A stretch of DNA of 18,444 nt from Prevotellaceae bacterium UBA3627 (GTDB lineage Bacteria; Bacteroidota; Bacteroidia; Bacteroidales; Bacteroidaceae): assembly GCA_002373375.1 (NCBI GenBank), contig DFLE01000037.1, positions 1 to 18,444 of the forward strand. The letters are read 5' to 3'. This document shows positions 1 through 8,830 of the stretch, piece by piece; position 1 is the stretch's first letter, and each line of letters opens with the position of its first letter. A program made the translations under genes and the position numbers. The notes beneath the pieces were generated by a model. The model made no database searches, was not told the origin of the DNA, and saw only the letters and a list, made by a program, of their open reading frames with translations.

Positions 1-662
1 ACGAGGAAGTACTCCTGCTCCCAGCCAAGGTTTGAAATGACCTTCCTCACCTCGGGGTTGAAGTAATGCACCACCTCCGTGGCAGCCTTGTTGACCGCGC
101 TCAGGGCCTTGAGCAACGGAGTCTTATAGTCAAGTGCCTCACCTGTGTAAGAGATGAAGACGGTAGGAATCATCAGCGTGTCGCCGATGACGAAGACAGG
201 AGACGTAGGGTCCCATGCAGAGTAGCCGCGCGCCTCAAAGGTAGAGCGTATGCCGCCAGATGGGAACGAGGACGCGTCAGGCTCCTGCTGCACGAGGCTC
301 TTGCCCTCAAACTCCTCAATCATACCACCTTTCCAGTCATGCTCCACGAAAGCGTCATGCTTCTCTGCCGTGGTGTCGGTAAGAGGCTGGAACCAGTGGG
401 TGCAGTGAGTAGCACCCAGTTCCATAGCCCATTTCTTCATACCCTCAGCCACCTTGTCGGCAGTGGCACGGTCGAGCGGTGCGCCATTATCTATCACGTC
501 AAGCATCTTGTCATATACCTTCTTAGGCAGATACTTGAACATCTTCTGCTTGTTAAACACATACTTTCCAAAGAACTCTGAAGGACGCTCAGCTGGTGCC
601 GGAACATCAACAGGCTGCTTCTTGAAAGCCTCACCTACTACCTGAAATCTTAAGTTTTCCAT
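1..662 (-). CDS. glnN: Type III glutamine synthetase, N-terminal part (runs off left edge)
   Basis: ATP-dependent ligation of ammonia to glutamate, giving glutamine; cytoplasmic. Translation of the minus strand from the ATG at 662-660 stays open for 220 codons to the window edge. It contains the run GGIRSTFEARGY, then AWDPTSP, and near the edge GWEQEYFLV, which are hallmarks of the large type III (GlnN) family rather than of GlnA. The N-terminus MENLRFQVVGEAF is of the expected kind. Type III enzymes are about 700-730 residues, so roughly two thirds of the gene, including most of the active site, lies outside. No TAnnTTTG promoter is visible in the 103-base gap after dapL, so transcription from the gltB promoter through dapL is likely, though a weak local promoter cannot be excluded. 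A 9-base tandem array lies just upstream. Confidence 0.93.
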   Translation of the reverse strand, partial: MENLRFQVVGEAFKKQPVDVPAPAERPSEFFGKYVFNKQKMFKYLPKKVYDKMLDVIDNGAPLDRATADKVAEGMKKWAMELGATHCTHWFQPLTDTTAEKHDAFVEHDWKGGMIEEFEGKSLVQQEPDASSFPSGGIRSTFEARGYSAWDPTSPVFVIGDTLMIPTVFISYTGEALDYKTPLLKALSAVNKAATEVVHYFNPEVRKVISNLGWEQEYFL

Positions 663-692
663 AAAATCAATCTTTTTATTTTTTTTATTAAT

Positions 693-770
693 AGTATAGG
701 GACTATAGATACTATAGGCACTATAGGCACTATAGGCACTATAGGTACTATAAGAACTATAAGAACTATA
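693..770. repeat. 9-base tandem repeat array (actataggc-like)
   Basis: About 8.7 copies in tandem of a 9-base unit. The clearest are actataggc at 711, 720 and 729, with variants agtataggg (693), actatagat (702), actataggt (738) and actataaga (747 and 756). Each of the best units holds the palindrome CTATAG. The array fills most of the gap between dapL and the glutamine synthetase gene, and its right end contains the dapL stop codon (TAG read on the minus strand at 768-766). The unit decays towards the dapL side, as in arrays that grow by slippage. Confidence 0.9.
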
Positions 771-1998
771 ACTTCTCCTTTATCCTGCGCAGAGCCTCCT
801 CGGTGTTCTCCCTGGTGCCGAAGGCTGTGAGGCGCACGTATCCCTCTCCTGAAGGACCGAAGCCCACTCCAGGAGTACACACCACACCAGCAGTGTAAAG
901 CATCTCCTCAAAGAACTGCCATGAGCCCTTGCCGCCAGGAGTCTTCATCCAGATATAGGGGGCGTTCTCGCCACCATACACCTCATAACCCAGTGAGCGC
1001 AGAGTGGTAAGCATAAGGCGGGCATTCTCCATATAATAGTCTATCACCGCCTTCACCTGCTTCTTGCCCTCAGGAGAGTATATGGCCTCGGCAGCGCGCT
1101 GGGATATGTAACTGGTGCCGTTAAACTTAGTGCACTGCCTGCGCAACCACAACTGGTTGGCTGAGATGCGGTTGCCGTCGAAGTCTGAGAGGGTTAGTTC
1201 CTTGGGCACCACGGTGTAGCCGCAGCGTATGCCAGTGAAACCTGCCGTCTTGGAGAAACTGTGAAACTCCACAGCGCACTTTCTCGCTCCTCGTATCTCA
1301 TATATGCTGTGAGGGATGTCGGGGTCTTGTATGTAGGCCTCATACGCCGCGTCATAGAGTATCAGTGCGTCGTTCTTCAGCGCATAGTTGACCCACTTGC
1401 GCAGCTCCGCCTTCGTTATCACTGTACCCGTAGGGTTGTTAGGGTAACACAGGTAAATGATGTCAAGCGGACGGCCGCTGGGTATCTCAGGCACGAAACC
1501 GTTCTCCGCCGTGGTAGGCATATAGGTCACGTTAGACCATCCGCCGTCCTCCTTGTGCGAGCCGCAGCGACCTATCATGACATTAGAGTCGATATATACA
1601 GGATAGACAGGGTCTGTCATTCCGATGTGGTCATCCCAGTGGAGCAGTTCCTGAAAGTTGCCCGTGTCGCTCTTCGCGCCGTCGTTGATGAATATCTCGT
1701 CAATGTCAAGGCGCACTCCGCGCGGCAGGAAGTCGTTCTTCAGTATGGCCTCACGCAGGAAGTCATAGCCCTGCTCCGGCCCGTAGCCACGGAAGCCCTC
1801 CCTCGTGGCCATCTCGTCGGCGGCACGGTGCATGGCCTCTATAACAGCCGGACAGAGAGGCTGCGTCACATCGCCTATGCCGAGTGATATGACATCCACC
1901 TTAGGATGCGTCACCTTGTATGCGTTTACCTTCTTTGCTATGTCAGCAAACAGGTAGTTATTCTGCAAGTTTAAGAAATGTACGTTTACTAATGCCAT
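766..1998 (-). CDS. dapL: LL-diaminopimelate aminotransferase
   Basis: PLP enzyme that converts tetrahydrodipicolinate plus glutamate directly to LL-2,6-diaminopimelate and 2-oxoglutarate, bypassing the acylated intermediates of the DapC/D/E route. The 410-residue protein has the family's usual length and its typical start (MALVNVHFLNLQ), which fixes the ATG at 1998. Fold-type I aminotransferase features are visible: INDGAKSDTGNFQ near residue 104, the CYPNNPTGT motif near 184-192, and the PLP-binding lysine in SFSKTAGFTGIRCGY (Lys250). It lies 83 bases after dapF on the same strand, and the two catalyse consecutive steps. The gap upstream holds a 16-base tandem array and no recognisable promoter. 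Because glutamate is the amino donor, its place beside GOGAT genes makes metabolic sense. Confidence 0.96.
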   Translation of the reverse strand: MALVNVHFLNLQNNYLFADIAKKVNAYKVTHPKVDVISLGIGDVTQPLCPAVIEAMHRAADEMATREGFRGYGPEQGYDFLREAILKNDFLPRGVRLDIDEIFINDGAKSDTGNFQELLHWDDHIGMTDPVYPVYIDSNVMIGRCGSHKEDGGWSNVTYMPTTAENGFVPEIPSGRPLDIIYLCYPNNPTGTVITKAELRKWVNYALKNDALILYDAAYEAYIQDPDIPHSIYEIRGARKCAVEFHSFSKTAGFTGIRCGYTVVPKELTLSDFDGNRISANQLWLRRQCTKFNGTSYISQRAAEAIYSPEGKKQVKAVIDYYMENARLMLTTLRSLGYEVYGGENAPYIWMKTPGGKGSWQFFEEMLYTAGVVCTPGVGFGPSGEGYVRLTAFGTRENTEEALRRIKEKL

Positions 1999-2002
1999 GT
2001 CT

Positions 2003-2066
2003 TTGGTCGTTTAGTCGTTTGGTCGTTTAGTCGTTTGGTCGTTTAGTCGTTTGGTCGTTTAGTTGT
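2003..2066. repeat. 16-base tandem repeat, four copies
   Basis: Four head-to-tail copies of ttggtcgtttagtcgt start at 2003, 2019, 2035 and 2051. The first three are identical and the fourth differs by one base (c to t in the second half). Each unit is itself two related 8-mers (ttggtcgt and ttagtcgt), so the array probably grew from an 8-base unit. It occupies nearly the whole dapF-dapL gap and ends only a few bases from the dapL ATG, so the dapL leader in the mRNA is repeat sequence. Confidence 0.93.
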
Positions 2067-2072
2067 TTAGTA

Positions 2073-2106
2073 CTCCCTCCCTCACAGGGAGGGCTGGGGT
2101 GGGTCT
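2073..2106. repeat. 34-base dispersed repeat, copy A (overlaps dapF 3' end)
   Basis: These 34 bases are identical, in the same orientation, to 13879-13912. The left part is an inverted repeat: ccctccct, then cac, then agggaggg. A G/T-rich arm (ggggtgggtct) follows. Here the repeat covers the last seven codons and the stop codon of dapF on the minus strand. Identity over 34 bases at two distant sites points to a dispersed element of the genome rather than chance. Confidence 0.9.
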
Positions 2107-2903
2107 GTTATCTCCCCGTCAAATACAAACTCCGCCGGTCCCGTCATATATACATGGTTGTCAGCCTCGCTCCACTCTATGCTGAGCGTGCCGCCATCCA
2201 TCACTATCTGTGACGCCCTGCCAGCCCTGCCCGTCAGTGCCGCTGCCACTGCCGTGGCGCAAGCTCCCGTACCGCAGGCCTCTGTTATTCCGCTGCCACG
2301 CTCCCATACACGGGTGCGTATCTTTCCGTCAGGCTCAACACGGGCAAACTCTATGTTACACCGCTGGGGGAAAGCCTGGTGCCGCTCCAGCACCGGCCCG
2401 AGCTCAGCCACCTGGTCTATGGTATTGGTGAAGATGACGTAATGCGGATTGCCCATTGAGACGAACGTGCCCTGCATGGGTGTGTCGCAACCAGTAAACA
2501 GTTCTTCATCCTCAAACGCAGGCTCAAGCATGTCAACCGTCACGCTCTCCACTATGCCGCCACTTACGCTGAGCCTCAGCGTCTTGATACCAGAGAGAGT
2601 CTGCAGGCTTATCTCTGTCTTGTCGGTAAGTCCGCGCTCATACAAATACTTGCCTATGCACCGCGACGCATTGCCACACATCATAGCCTCAGAGCCGTCA
2701 GCATTGAAGATACGCATGGAGAAGTCGGCACCCTCCACCGTAGCCTTGTCTATCAGTACAAGACCGTCAGAGCCTATGCCCTTGTGGCGGTCGCTCCAGA
2801 CCGTAGCTGCCGCATAGAGATCTGTTATGTCATTCTCCATGGCGTTGACATATATGTAGTCATTACCGCAGCCGTGCATCTTAGTGAACTTTATCTTACT
2901 CAT
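2082..2903 (-). CDS. dapF: Diaminopimelate epimerase
   Basis: Interconverts LL- and meso-diaminopimelate without a cofactor, using two cysteines as acid and base; it supplies lysine and peptidoglycan synthesis. In the 273-residue reading the catalytic cysteines are Cys76 in MMCGNASRC and Cys210 in TEACGTGAC, and the N-terminal MHGCGNDYIYV motif is present. The start chosen is the ATG at 2903 (MSKIKFTKMHGCGNDY), which fits the family; a second ATG lies one codon upstream, and a longer frame to 2930 adds residues that do not look native. The start overlaps the gltD stop by 8 bases, suggesting translational coupling. The native protein seems to end near VFDGEI; the last residues TDPPQPSL are encoded mostly by the 34-base dispersed repeat. 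Confidence 0.95.
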   Translation of the reverse strand: MSKIKFTKMHGCGNDYIYVNAMENDITDLYAAATVWSDRHKGIGSDGLVLIDKATVEGADFSMRIFNADGSEAMMCGNASRCIGKYLYERGLTDKTEISLQTLSGIKTLRLSVSGGIVESVTVDMLEPAFEDEELFTGCDTPMQGTFVSMGNPHYVIFTNTIDQVAELGPVLERHQAFPQRCNIEFARVEPDGKIRTRVWERGSGITEACGTGACATAVAAALTGRAGRASQIVMDGGTLSIEWSEADNHVYMTGPAEFVFDGEITDPPQPSL

Positions 2904-4248
2904 CATGAGAGAGGTATTTGTCAACATCATCAGCAGCCTTCAGGCCTCCGGCTATGGCACGCACCACGAGTGATGCTCCGCTCTTGGCATCGCCACAGAC
3001 AAAGACATTGTCAGGATACTCCGGGTGCTCTGGTTTGAGGAAGCCCATGGCGAGCAGCACCAGTTCTGCCTTTATCTCCTCTGGCTCACCAGCCTCCACC
3101 ATGATGGGGCGGCCGCCTTCAGGGTTTGGTTTCCAGTCTATAGGCTGCACGCGGACGGCACTGACACGTCCCTCGGCATCGCCTATGAACTCCAGCGTGT
3201 TGATATTCCAACGACGGGTACAGCCCTCCTCATGCGACGACGTGGTCTTGAGTATTACCGGCCAGTTAGGCCATGGAGTGTTTGCGTTGTGTCCTACCGG
3301 TGGTTTGGGCATTATCTCTATCTGCGTCACGCTCTTGCATCCCTGACGGTGGGCCGTGCCAATGCAGTCGCTGCCAGTATCTCCGCCGCCTATCACAAGC
3401 ACATTCTTTCCTTTTGCAGTGACACGCTCCTCCTTTGAGAACTCCGCACCGGCCAGCACACGGTTCTGCTGTGAGAGCAGCTCAAGGGCAAGGTGTACGC
3501 CTTTAAGCTCACGACCTGGGACATTGAGGTTACGGGCTGTCGGAGTACCGGTAGCTATGACTACTGCGTCATAGTCAGCTGCTATCGCGCTTACATCGTC
3601 TATCTGCTCACCATACTTGAACGTCACGCCCTCCTGTTCCATGATACTGATGCGGCGGTCTATGACACTCTTGTTAAGCTTGAAGTTTGGTATGCCGTAG
3701 CGTAACAGTCCGCCAGCCGCCTCGTTCTTGTCAAACACAGTGACCACGTATCCCTTCTGGTTAAGTTTCTCAGTCACTGCAAGTCCGGCAGGACCTGCGC
3801 CTATCACTGCCACGCGCTTGTCTCCATGCTGTGGACGTCTCACTGTTACGTATCCCTCCTGATATGCACGCTCTGCTATGGCGCACTCGTTTTCACGGTT
3901 TGTGACAGCCTCGCCGGTGGTAAGGTAAAGTACACAAGCCTTCTCACACAATGCTGGACAGATGCGTCCGGTGAACTCAGGGAAAGGATTGGTCTTTCTC
4001 AGTATCTTGTATGCCTTCTCCCACTCACCGTGGTAAAGGGCGTCATTCCACTCAGGGTCTTTGTTGCCCAGAGGACAAGCCCAGTGGCAGAACGGCACTC
4101 CGCAGTCCATGCAGCGTGATGCCTGTTCCTGACGGTCGCGCGTGTTGAGCGTCTGCTCCACCTCGCCGAAGTCATGTATGCGGTCGTTAACAGGTCTGTA
4201 TCCAGCCTCCTTACGAGGCACGGTAAGAAATGCTTTAGGATTTCCCAT
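2896..4248 (-). CDS. gltD: Glutamate synthase (GOGAT), small subunit
   Basis: Beta subunit of glutamate synthase; it takes electrons from NAD(P)H through FAD and passes them to the large subunit. The 450-residue protein has the expected length. The N-terminal cysteine groups for the two 4Fe-4S clusters are intact: Cys46, 49, 54 and 58 (CMDCGVPFCHWAC) and Cys97, 101 and 105 (CPALCEKAC). The FAD-binding GAGPAG lies at 150-155 and the pyridine-nucleotide site GGGDTGSDC at 287-295; a C-terminal GDAKSGASLVV segment closes the FAD domain. It follows gltB by 29 bases and overlaps dapF by 8, so it is surely in one transcription unit with them. NADPH is the usual donor in bacteria, but the sequence alone does not settle it. 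Confidence 0.97.
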   Translation of the reverse strand: MGNPKAFLTVPRKEAGYRPVNDRIHDFGEVEQTLNTRDRQEQASRCMDCGVPFCHWACPLGNKDPEWNDALYHGEWEKAYKILRKTNPFPEFTGRICPALCEKACVLYLTTGEAVTNRENECAIAERAYQEGYVTVRRPQHGDKRVAVIGAGPAGLAVTEKLNQKGYVVTVFDKNEAAGGLLRYGIPNFKLNKSVIDRRISIMEQEGVTFKYGEQIDDVSAIAADYDAVVIATGTPTARNLNVPGRELKGVHLALELLSQQNRVLAGAEFSKEERVTAKGKNVLVIGGGDTGSDCIGTAHRQGCKSVTQIEIMPKPPVGHNANTPWPNWPVILKTTSSHEEGCTRRWNINTLEFIGDAEGRVSAVRVQPIDWKPNPEGGRPIMVEAGEPEEIKAELVLLAMGFLKPEHPEYPDNVFVCGDAKSGASLVVRAIAGGLKAADDVDKYLSHDE

Positions 4249-4277
4249 AATTATCTTATATGAATTATATTCAACGA

Positions 4278-7200
4278 TTAATAATCACGGCTCACTGCGT
4301 CAATCTTCTCGCGCAGCTTAGCCATCTGCTCCTCATGAAGCACACGCTTGTACTCAATAGGTGTCACCTGTATGAAGTCACCAACGTAACGGTTCCAGTC
4401 ATCAAGCATACGACCGGCAAGCGCACTGCCAGTATGCAGGTAGTGCTGGCGTATCAGCTCAAGCAGCTCCTTACGGCTTACGTTATCCTCCACAAGTGTC
4501 AGCTCTACCATGTCCATGTTACAGAAGTAGTCAAACGTATGCTTGGGGTCATACACGTATGCCACGCCACCCGACATACCCGCGGCGAAGTTACGGCCTG
4601 TGGCACCGAGCACCACTACCCTGCCGCCTGTCATATACTCACAGCAATGGTCACCGGCTCCCTCTATCACCGCTATGGCACCGCTGTTACGCACTGCGAA
4701 ACGCTCGCCCACACGGCCGTTGACATAAAGCTCACCGCTGGTGGCGCCGTACAGTCCGGTGTTGCCTGCTATGATGTTGTCCTCCGCACGGAAGTCATCA
4801 TTACTGCGTGACGGCGGCATGATGCTGATGCGTCCGCCAGACAAGCCCTTGCCGAAGTAGTCGTTGGCCTCGCCTTCAAGCAGCATACTCATTCCCTTGA
4901 CTGCAAAAGCACCGAAAGACTGGCCTGCCGAACCTCTGAACTTGAGTGATATGCATCCGTCGGGCAGTCCCTCTTCACCATATCGGCGGGCTATCTCACC
5001 AGCGAGCATGGTACCCACGGCACGGTCCACATTACATATAGTATAGTCGAGGCTCACCTCCTCTTTGTTGTCTAAGGCAGGAGCAGCCATACGTATGATA
5101 GCCTCGTCCTTCACATTGCTTACCTCGGTAAATCCGCTTCTGTCCCAATAGAGCTGGGTGCCGTGGGCGGATGTCTCCTGATAGAGCAGACGAGAGAAGT
5201 CCATCGTGGCCTGCTTGGTACCATCAGCGGCAGCTTGTACCTCGATGAGGTCTGTCCTACCGATGATGTCCTTCAGTCTCTTAACACCTATCTCTGCCAG
5301 GTATTCACGTACCTGCTCGGCAAGGAAGGTGAAGAAGTTTACCACATACTCAGCACGTCCCCTGAAGTGTGCACGCAGTCTCTCGTCCTGAGTAGCCACG
5401 CCCACCGGACAGGTGTTAGTGTTACACTTACGCATCATGACACAGCCGAGAACTATGAGCGGCAGTGTGCCAAATGAGAACTCATCAGCACCGAGCATTG
5501 CCATAATGATGACATCGCGAGCGGTCTTCAGCTGGCCGTCAGTCTGCAGGCGCACCTGATTACGCAGTCCGTTTCTTACGAGTGTCTGCTGTGTCTCTGC
5601 CAGTCCTATCTCTGGTGAGATGCCGGCAAAGCGCATTGATGACGCTGGTGAGGCTCCCGTGCCTCCCTCTGCACCACTGATGACGATGAGGTCGGCCTTT
5701 GCCTTTGCCACACCTGCTGCTATGGTACCCACTCCGCTCTCAGCCACGAGCTTCACTGAAACGGCTGCTGTAGGGTTGATGTTCTTCAAGTCGAAGATAA
5801 GCTGCGCCAGGTCCTCAATACTATATATATCATGATGTGGCGGCGGCGATATGAGCGATATGCCGGGTATGGCGTTACGCGTCTTGGCTATCACCTCGTT
5901 GACCTTAAAGCCCGGCAGCTGTCCGCCCTCACCAGGCTTGGCTCCCTGTGCCACCTTAATCTGTATCTCCTCTGCATTGACCAGATACTCGGCAGTGACA
6001 CCAAAGCGTCCGCTGGCCACCTGCTTGGTCTTACTTGACAGACTCACACCGTCAACCTCAGTATGGTAACGTGCGTTGTCCTCACCGCCCTCACCGGTAT
6101 TGCTGCGCGCACCAAGTTTGTTCATGGCAAGCGCCAGAGCCTCATGGGCCTCTATGCTAAGTGCACCGAATGACATGGCGCCAGTGACGAAGTGTCTCAC
6201 TATTGACTCAATCGGCTCCACCTCGTCAACAGACAGTGGCTTGGCAGCCTTCTTGAAACCGAAGAAGTCACGTATGAACAGCGGACTCTCCTTCTCATCT
6301 ACCATCTTAGCCCACTCCTTGAACTTGGCGTATGAACCAAGACGGGTGGCTATCTGCAGGTTGGCGATGGTGTCGGGGTTCCATGCGTGCTTTATGCCGT
6401 CCTTACGATAAGAGAACAGTCCGTTATCAGACAGGAGCGATGCATCACTGTCAGTCTTAAGCGAGTAAGCCTCACTGTGCAGTCTCGCCGCATCACGGGC
6501 TATATCACGCAAGCCTATACCACCAATGGTACTTACCTCCGTACCGAAGTACCTGCGCAGCAGTTCCTCACTGAGACCTATGCTCTCAAATATCTTGGCA
6601 CCACGATATGAGCGTATGGTGGAGATACCCATCTTTGACATTATCTTCTTCAAGCCCTTGTCAACCGCCTTTATGTAATTGTGCTCGGCCGTGGCATACT
6701 CCTCTTGTATCTTGCCATGCCTTACGAGGTCATCAAGCACGGCGAAAGTCATGTAAGGGCAGATGGCGCTGGCACCATAGCCAAGCAACAAAGCAGCGTG
6801 CATAACCTCACGTATCTCACCACTCTCTACTATCAAGGCCGTCTGCACACGCTTCTGAACACTTATCAGATAGTGGTGTACGGCAGACACTGCCAGAAGA
6901 GACGGGATGGCAGCATGCTGCTCATCAACGTCACGGTCGGTAAGGATGATATAGTTCACTCCGTCATCTACCGAAGCCTCTGCCTCCTTGCACAGTGTAT
7001 CTATAGCCTCGCGCAGTCCCTCCTCGCCTTTCTCCTTGTCGAAGAGCATAGAGAGCTTCCTTGTCTTAAAGCCCTTATAACCTATGTTACACAGTATGTC
7101 AAGCTGAGTGTTGGTAAGCACAGGCTGCGGCAGACGCACCATCTTGCAGTTCTTCTCGTCAGGTGTAAGGATGTTGGTGCCCACCGCACCTATATACTCT

Positions 7201-8789
7201 GTAAGACTCATCACCAGTTCTTCACGTATAGGGTCGATGGCAGGGTTTGTGACCTGTGCAAACTGCTGACGGAAATAGTTGAAGAACACCTGCGGGCGGT
7301 CACTGATGACAGCCAGCGGAGTATCATTACCCATAGCAGCTACAGGCTCCTGTCCTGCAGTAGCCATAGGCACGAGGGTCTTGTCAATATCCTCCTGTCC
7401 GAAACCGAACATACGCAGCTTGCGTCCGTAGTCAGACACAGAGTTGTCAACCTTACGTCCGCTCTTCAACTTCTCCAACTGAATACGGTTGGTGGACAGC
7501 CACTCACGGTAAGGGTGTGCACCTGCCAACTGCTCCTTTATCTCGCCATCGTAATATATCTTGCCTTCCTCTGTGTCAACAAGCAGTATCTTACCTGGCT
7601 GCAGACGGCCCTTGCTTACCACGTCGGCAGGGTCAAAGCTCATCACTCCCGCCTCAGATGCCACCACCATCATGCCCTGACGCGTGATGGTATAGCGTGA
7701 CGGACGAAGACCGTTACGGTCAAGCATACCGCCGGCATAGCGACCATCGCTGAACAACAGTGCAGCAGGACCATCCCATGGCTCCATCAATATAGAGTGA
7801 TACTCATAGAAAGCCTTCAAGTCCTCAGATATAGGGTTCTTGTCATTAAACGACTCTGGCACAAGTATCGCCATAGCCTGTGGCAGTGACAGTCCGCTCA
7901 TTGTAAGGAACTCAAACACGTTGTCAAGGCTCGCAGAGTCACTCATTCCCTCCTGTACTATAGGACGCAGGTCACTGATATCGCCCAGAGCCTCGCTGTT
8001 AAGCACACTCTCACGAGCCTTCATCCATCCGCGGTTACCGCGTATGGTGTTTATCTCACCGTTATGCGCCAAGAGGCGGAACGGCTGCGCCAACTTCCAC
8101 TGAGGGAATGTGTTGGTAGAGAAACGTGAGTGCACCAATGCCAAGCCACTGGTGAAGTAAGGATTTGACAGGTCTGGGAAGTAGCGGCGCAACTGTCCAC
8201 TCGTCAACATACCTTTATATATTATATTACGCGTTGACAATGAACAGATATAGAAATCCTCATCCGAAACCTTGTTCTCAATCCTTTTTCTTACCTTATA
8301 CAATATACGGTCCAGGTGCTCAAACTGCTCATCAGCCGCTCCCGTCACAAACACCTGCTTTATGACCGGCTCCACCTCACGCGCAGCCACGCCAAGAGCC
8401 TCAGGGTTTGTCGGCACGTCACGCAGGGGCATCAGACCGAGACCTTCCTTCTCTACCTCCTGCACCAACACAGCAAGAATATCCTGCTGGCGTGCCTCGT
8501 CTTTTGGCAAGAAGATGAGTCCCGTACCATAGCGTCCCTTCTCAGGCACCGGTATTCCCTGGAGCAATATAAACTCATGCGGTATCTGCACCATGATGCC
8601 GGCACCATCGCCGGTCTTGTCACGCGTCTCAGCGCCACGGTGCTCCATGTTCTCCAATACACGCAGCGCATTGTCAACCAACTCGTGGCTCTTTCCTCCA
8701 TGTATGTTCACCACCATGCCCACACCGCAGGCATCGTGCTCATAACTGCTTTGATAAAGTCCACCTTGTTTTTTAATACACATTGTCAT
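4278..8789 (-). CDS. gltB: Glutamate synthase (GOGAT), large subunit
   Basis: Alpha subunit: hydrolyses glutamine, channels the ammonia through the enzyme and reductively aminates 2-oxoglutarate, giving two glutamates. About 1503 residues, the normal size. The class II glutaminase domain begins at Cys21 (ACGVGMV) after a short propeptide that would be cleaved. The FMN domain has PPHHDIYSIEDLAQL, SGAEGGTGASP and LQTDGQLKT, followed by the 3Fe-4S cysteines CVMMRKCNTNTC; the C-terminal glycine-rich beta-helix follows (for example GATSGELYVNGRVGERF). The frame stays open to a TTG at 8843, but that codon lies inside the promoter's -7 element, so the ATG at 8789 (MTMCIKKQGG) is preferred; an ATG at 8783 is an alternative. 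The FMN domain carries AE where Escherichia coli has HD before GGTGASP. Confidence 0.97.
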   Translation of the reverse strand: MTMCIKKQGGLYQSSYEHDACGVGMVVNIHGGKSHELVDNALRVLENMEHRGAETRDKTGDGAGIMVQIPHEFILLQGIPVPEKGRYGTGLIFLPKDEARQQDILAVLVQEVEKEGLGLMPLRDVPTNPEALGVAAREVEPVIKQVFVTGAADEQFEHLDRILYKVRKRIENKVSDEDFYICSLSTRNIIYKGMLTSGQLRRYFPDLSNPYFTSGLALVHSRFSTNTFPQWKLAQPFRLLAHNGEINTIRGNRGWMKARESVLNSEALGDISDLRPIVQEGMSDSASLDNVFEFLTMSGLSLPQAMAILVPESFNDKNPISEDLKAFYEYHSILMEPWDGPAALLFSDGRYAGGMLDRNGLRPSRYTITRQGMMVVASEAGVMSFDPADVVSKGRLQPGKILLVDTEEGKIYYDGEIKEQLAGAHPYREWLSTNRIQLEKLKSGRKVDNSVSDYGRKLRMFGFGQEDIDKTLVPMATAGQEPVAAMGNDTPLAVISDRPQVFFNYFRQQFAQVTNPAIDPIREELVMSLTEYIGAVGTNILTPDEKNCKMVRLPQPVLTNTQLDILCNIGYKGFKTRKLSMLFDKEKGEEGLREAIDTLCKEAEASVDDGVNYIILTDRDVDEQHAAIPSLLAVSAVHHYLISVQKRVQTALIVESGEIREVMHAALLLGYGASAICPYMTFAVLDDLVRHGKIQEEYATAEHNYIKAVDKGLKKIMSKMGISTIRSYRGAKIFESIGLSEELLRRYFGTEVSTIGGIGLRDIARDAARLHSEAYSLKTDSDASLLSDNGLFSYRKDGIKHAWNPDTIANLQIATRLGSYAKFKEWAKMVDEKESPLFIRDFFGFKKAAKPLSVDEVEPIESIVRHFVTGAMSFGALSIEAHEALALAMNKLGARSNTGEGGEDNARYHTEVDGVSLSSKTKQVASGRFGVTAEYLVNAEEIQIKVAQGAKPGEGGQLPGFKVNEVIAKTRNAIPGISLISPPPHHDIYSIEDLAQLIFDLKNINPTAAVSVKLVAESGVGTIAAGVAKAKADLIVISGAEGGTGASPASSMRFAGISPEIGLAETQQTLVRNGLRNQVRLQTDGQLKTARDVIIMAMLGADEFSFGTLPLIVLGCVMMRKCNTNTCPVGVATQDERLRAHFRGRAEYVVNFFTFLAEQVREYLAEIGVKRLKDIIGRTDLIEVQAAADGTKQATMDFSRLLYQETSAHGTQLYWDRSGFTEVSNVKDEAIIRMAAPALDNKEEVSLDYTICNVDRAVGTMLAGEIARRYGEEGLPDGCISLKFRGSAGQSFGAFAVKGMSMLLEGEANDYFGKGLSGGRISIMPPSRSNDDFRAEDNIIAGNTGLYGATSGELYVNGRVGERFAVRNSGAIAVIEGAGDHCCEYMTGGRVVVLGATGRNFAAGMSGGVAYVYDPKHTFDYFCNMDMVELTLVEDNVSRKELLELIRQHYLHTGSALAGRMLDDWNRYVGDFIQVTPIEYKRVLHEEQMAKLREKIDAVSRDY

Positions 8790-8830
8790 ATTATCCTTAC
8801 TTTTACTTTCTTTTTTCTGGTTTTCGGTTG

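Noticed and set aside
650..880. Open minus-strand frame with an (I-V-P) repeat tail
   Set aside because: The repeating residues are only the 9-base tandem array read through, and the rest overlaps the end of dapL in another frame; no start or family signal.
693..2066. Tandem arrays considered as CRISPR
   Set aside because: Units are 9 and 16 bases with no unique spacers, and no cas genes are near.
6681..7700. Long plus-strand frame (339 codons) opposite gltB
   Set aside because: Antisense shadow of gltB; low-information composition and no recognisable domain.
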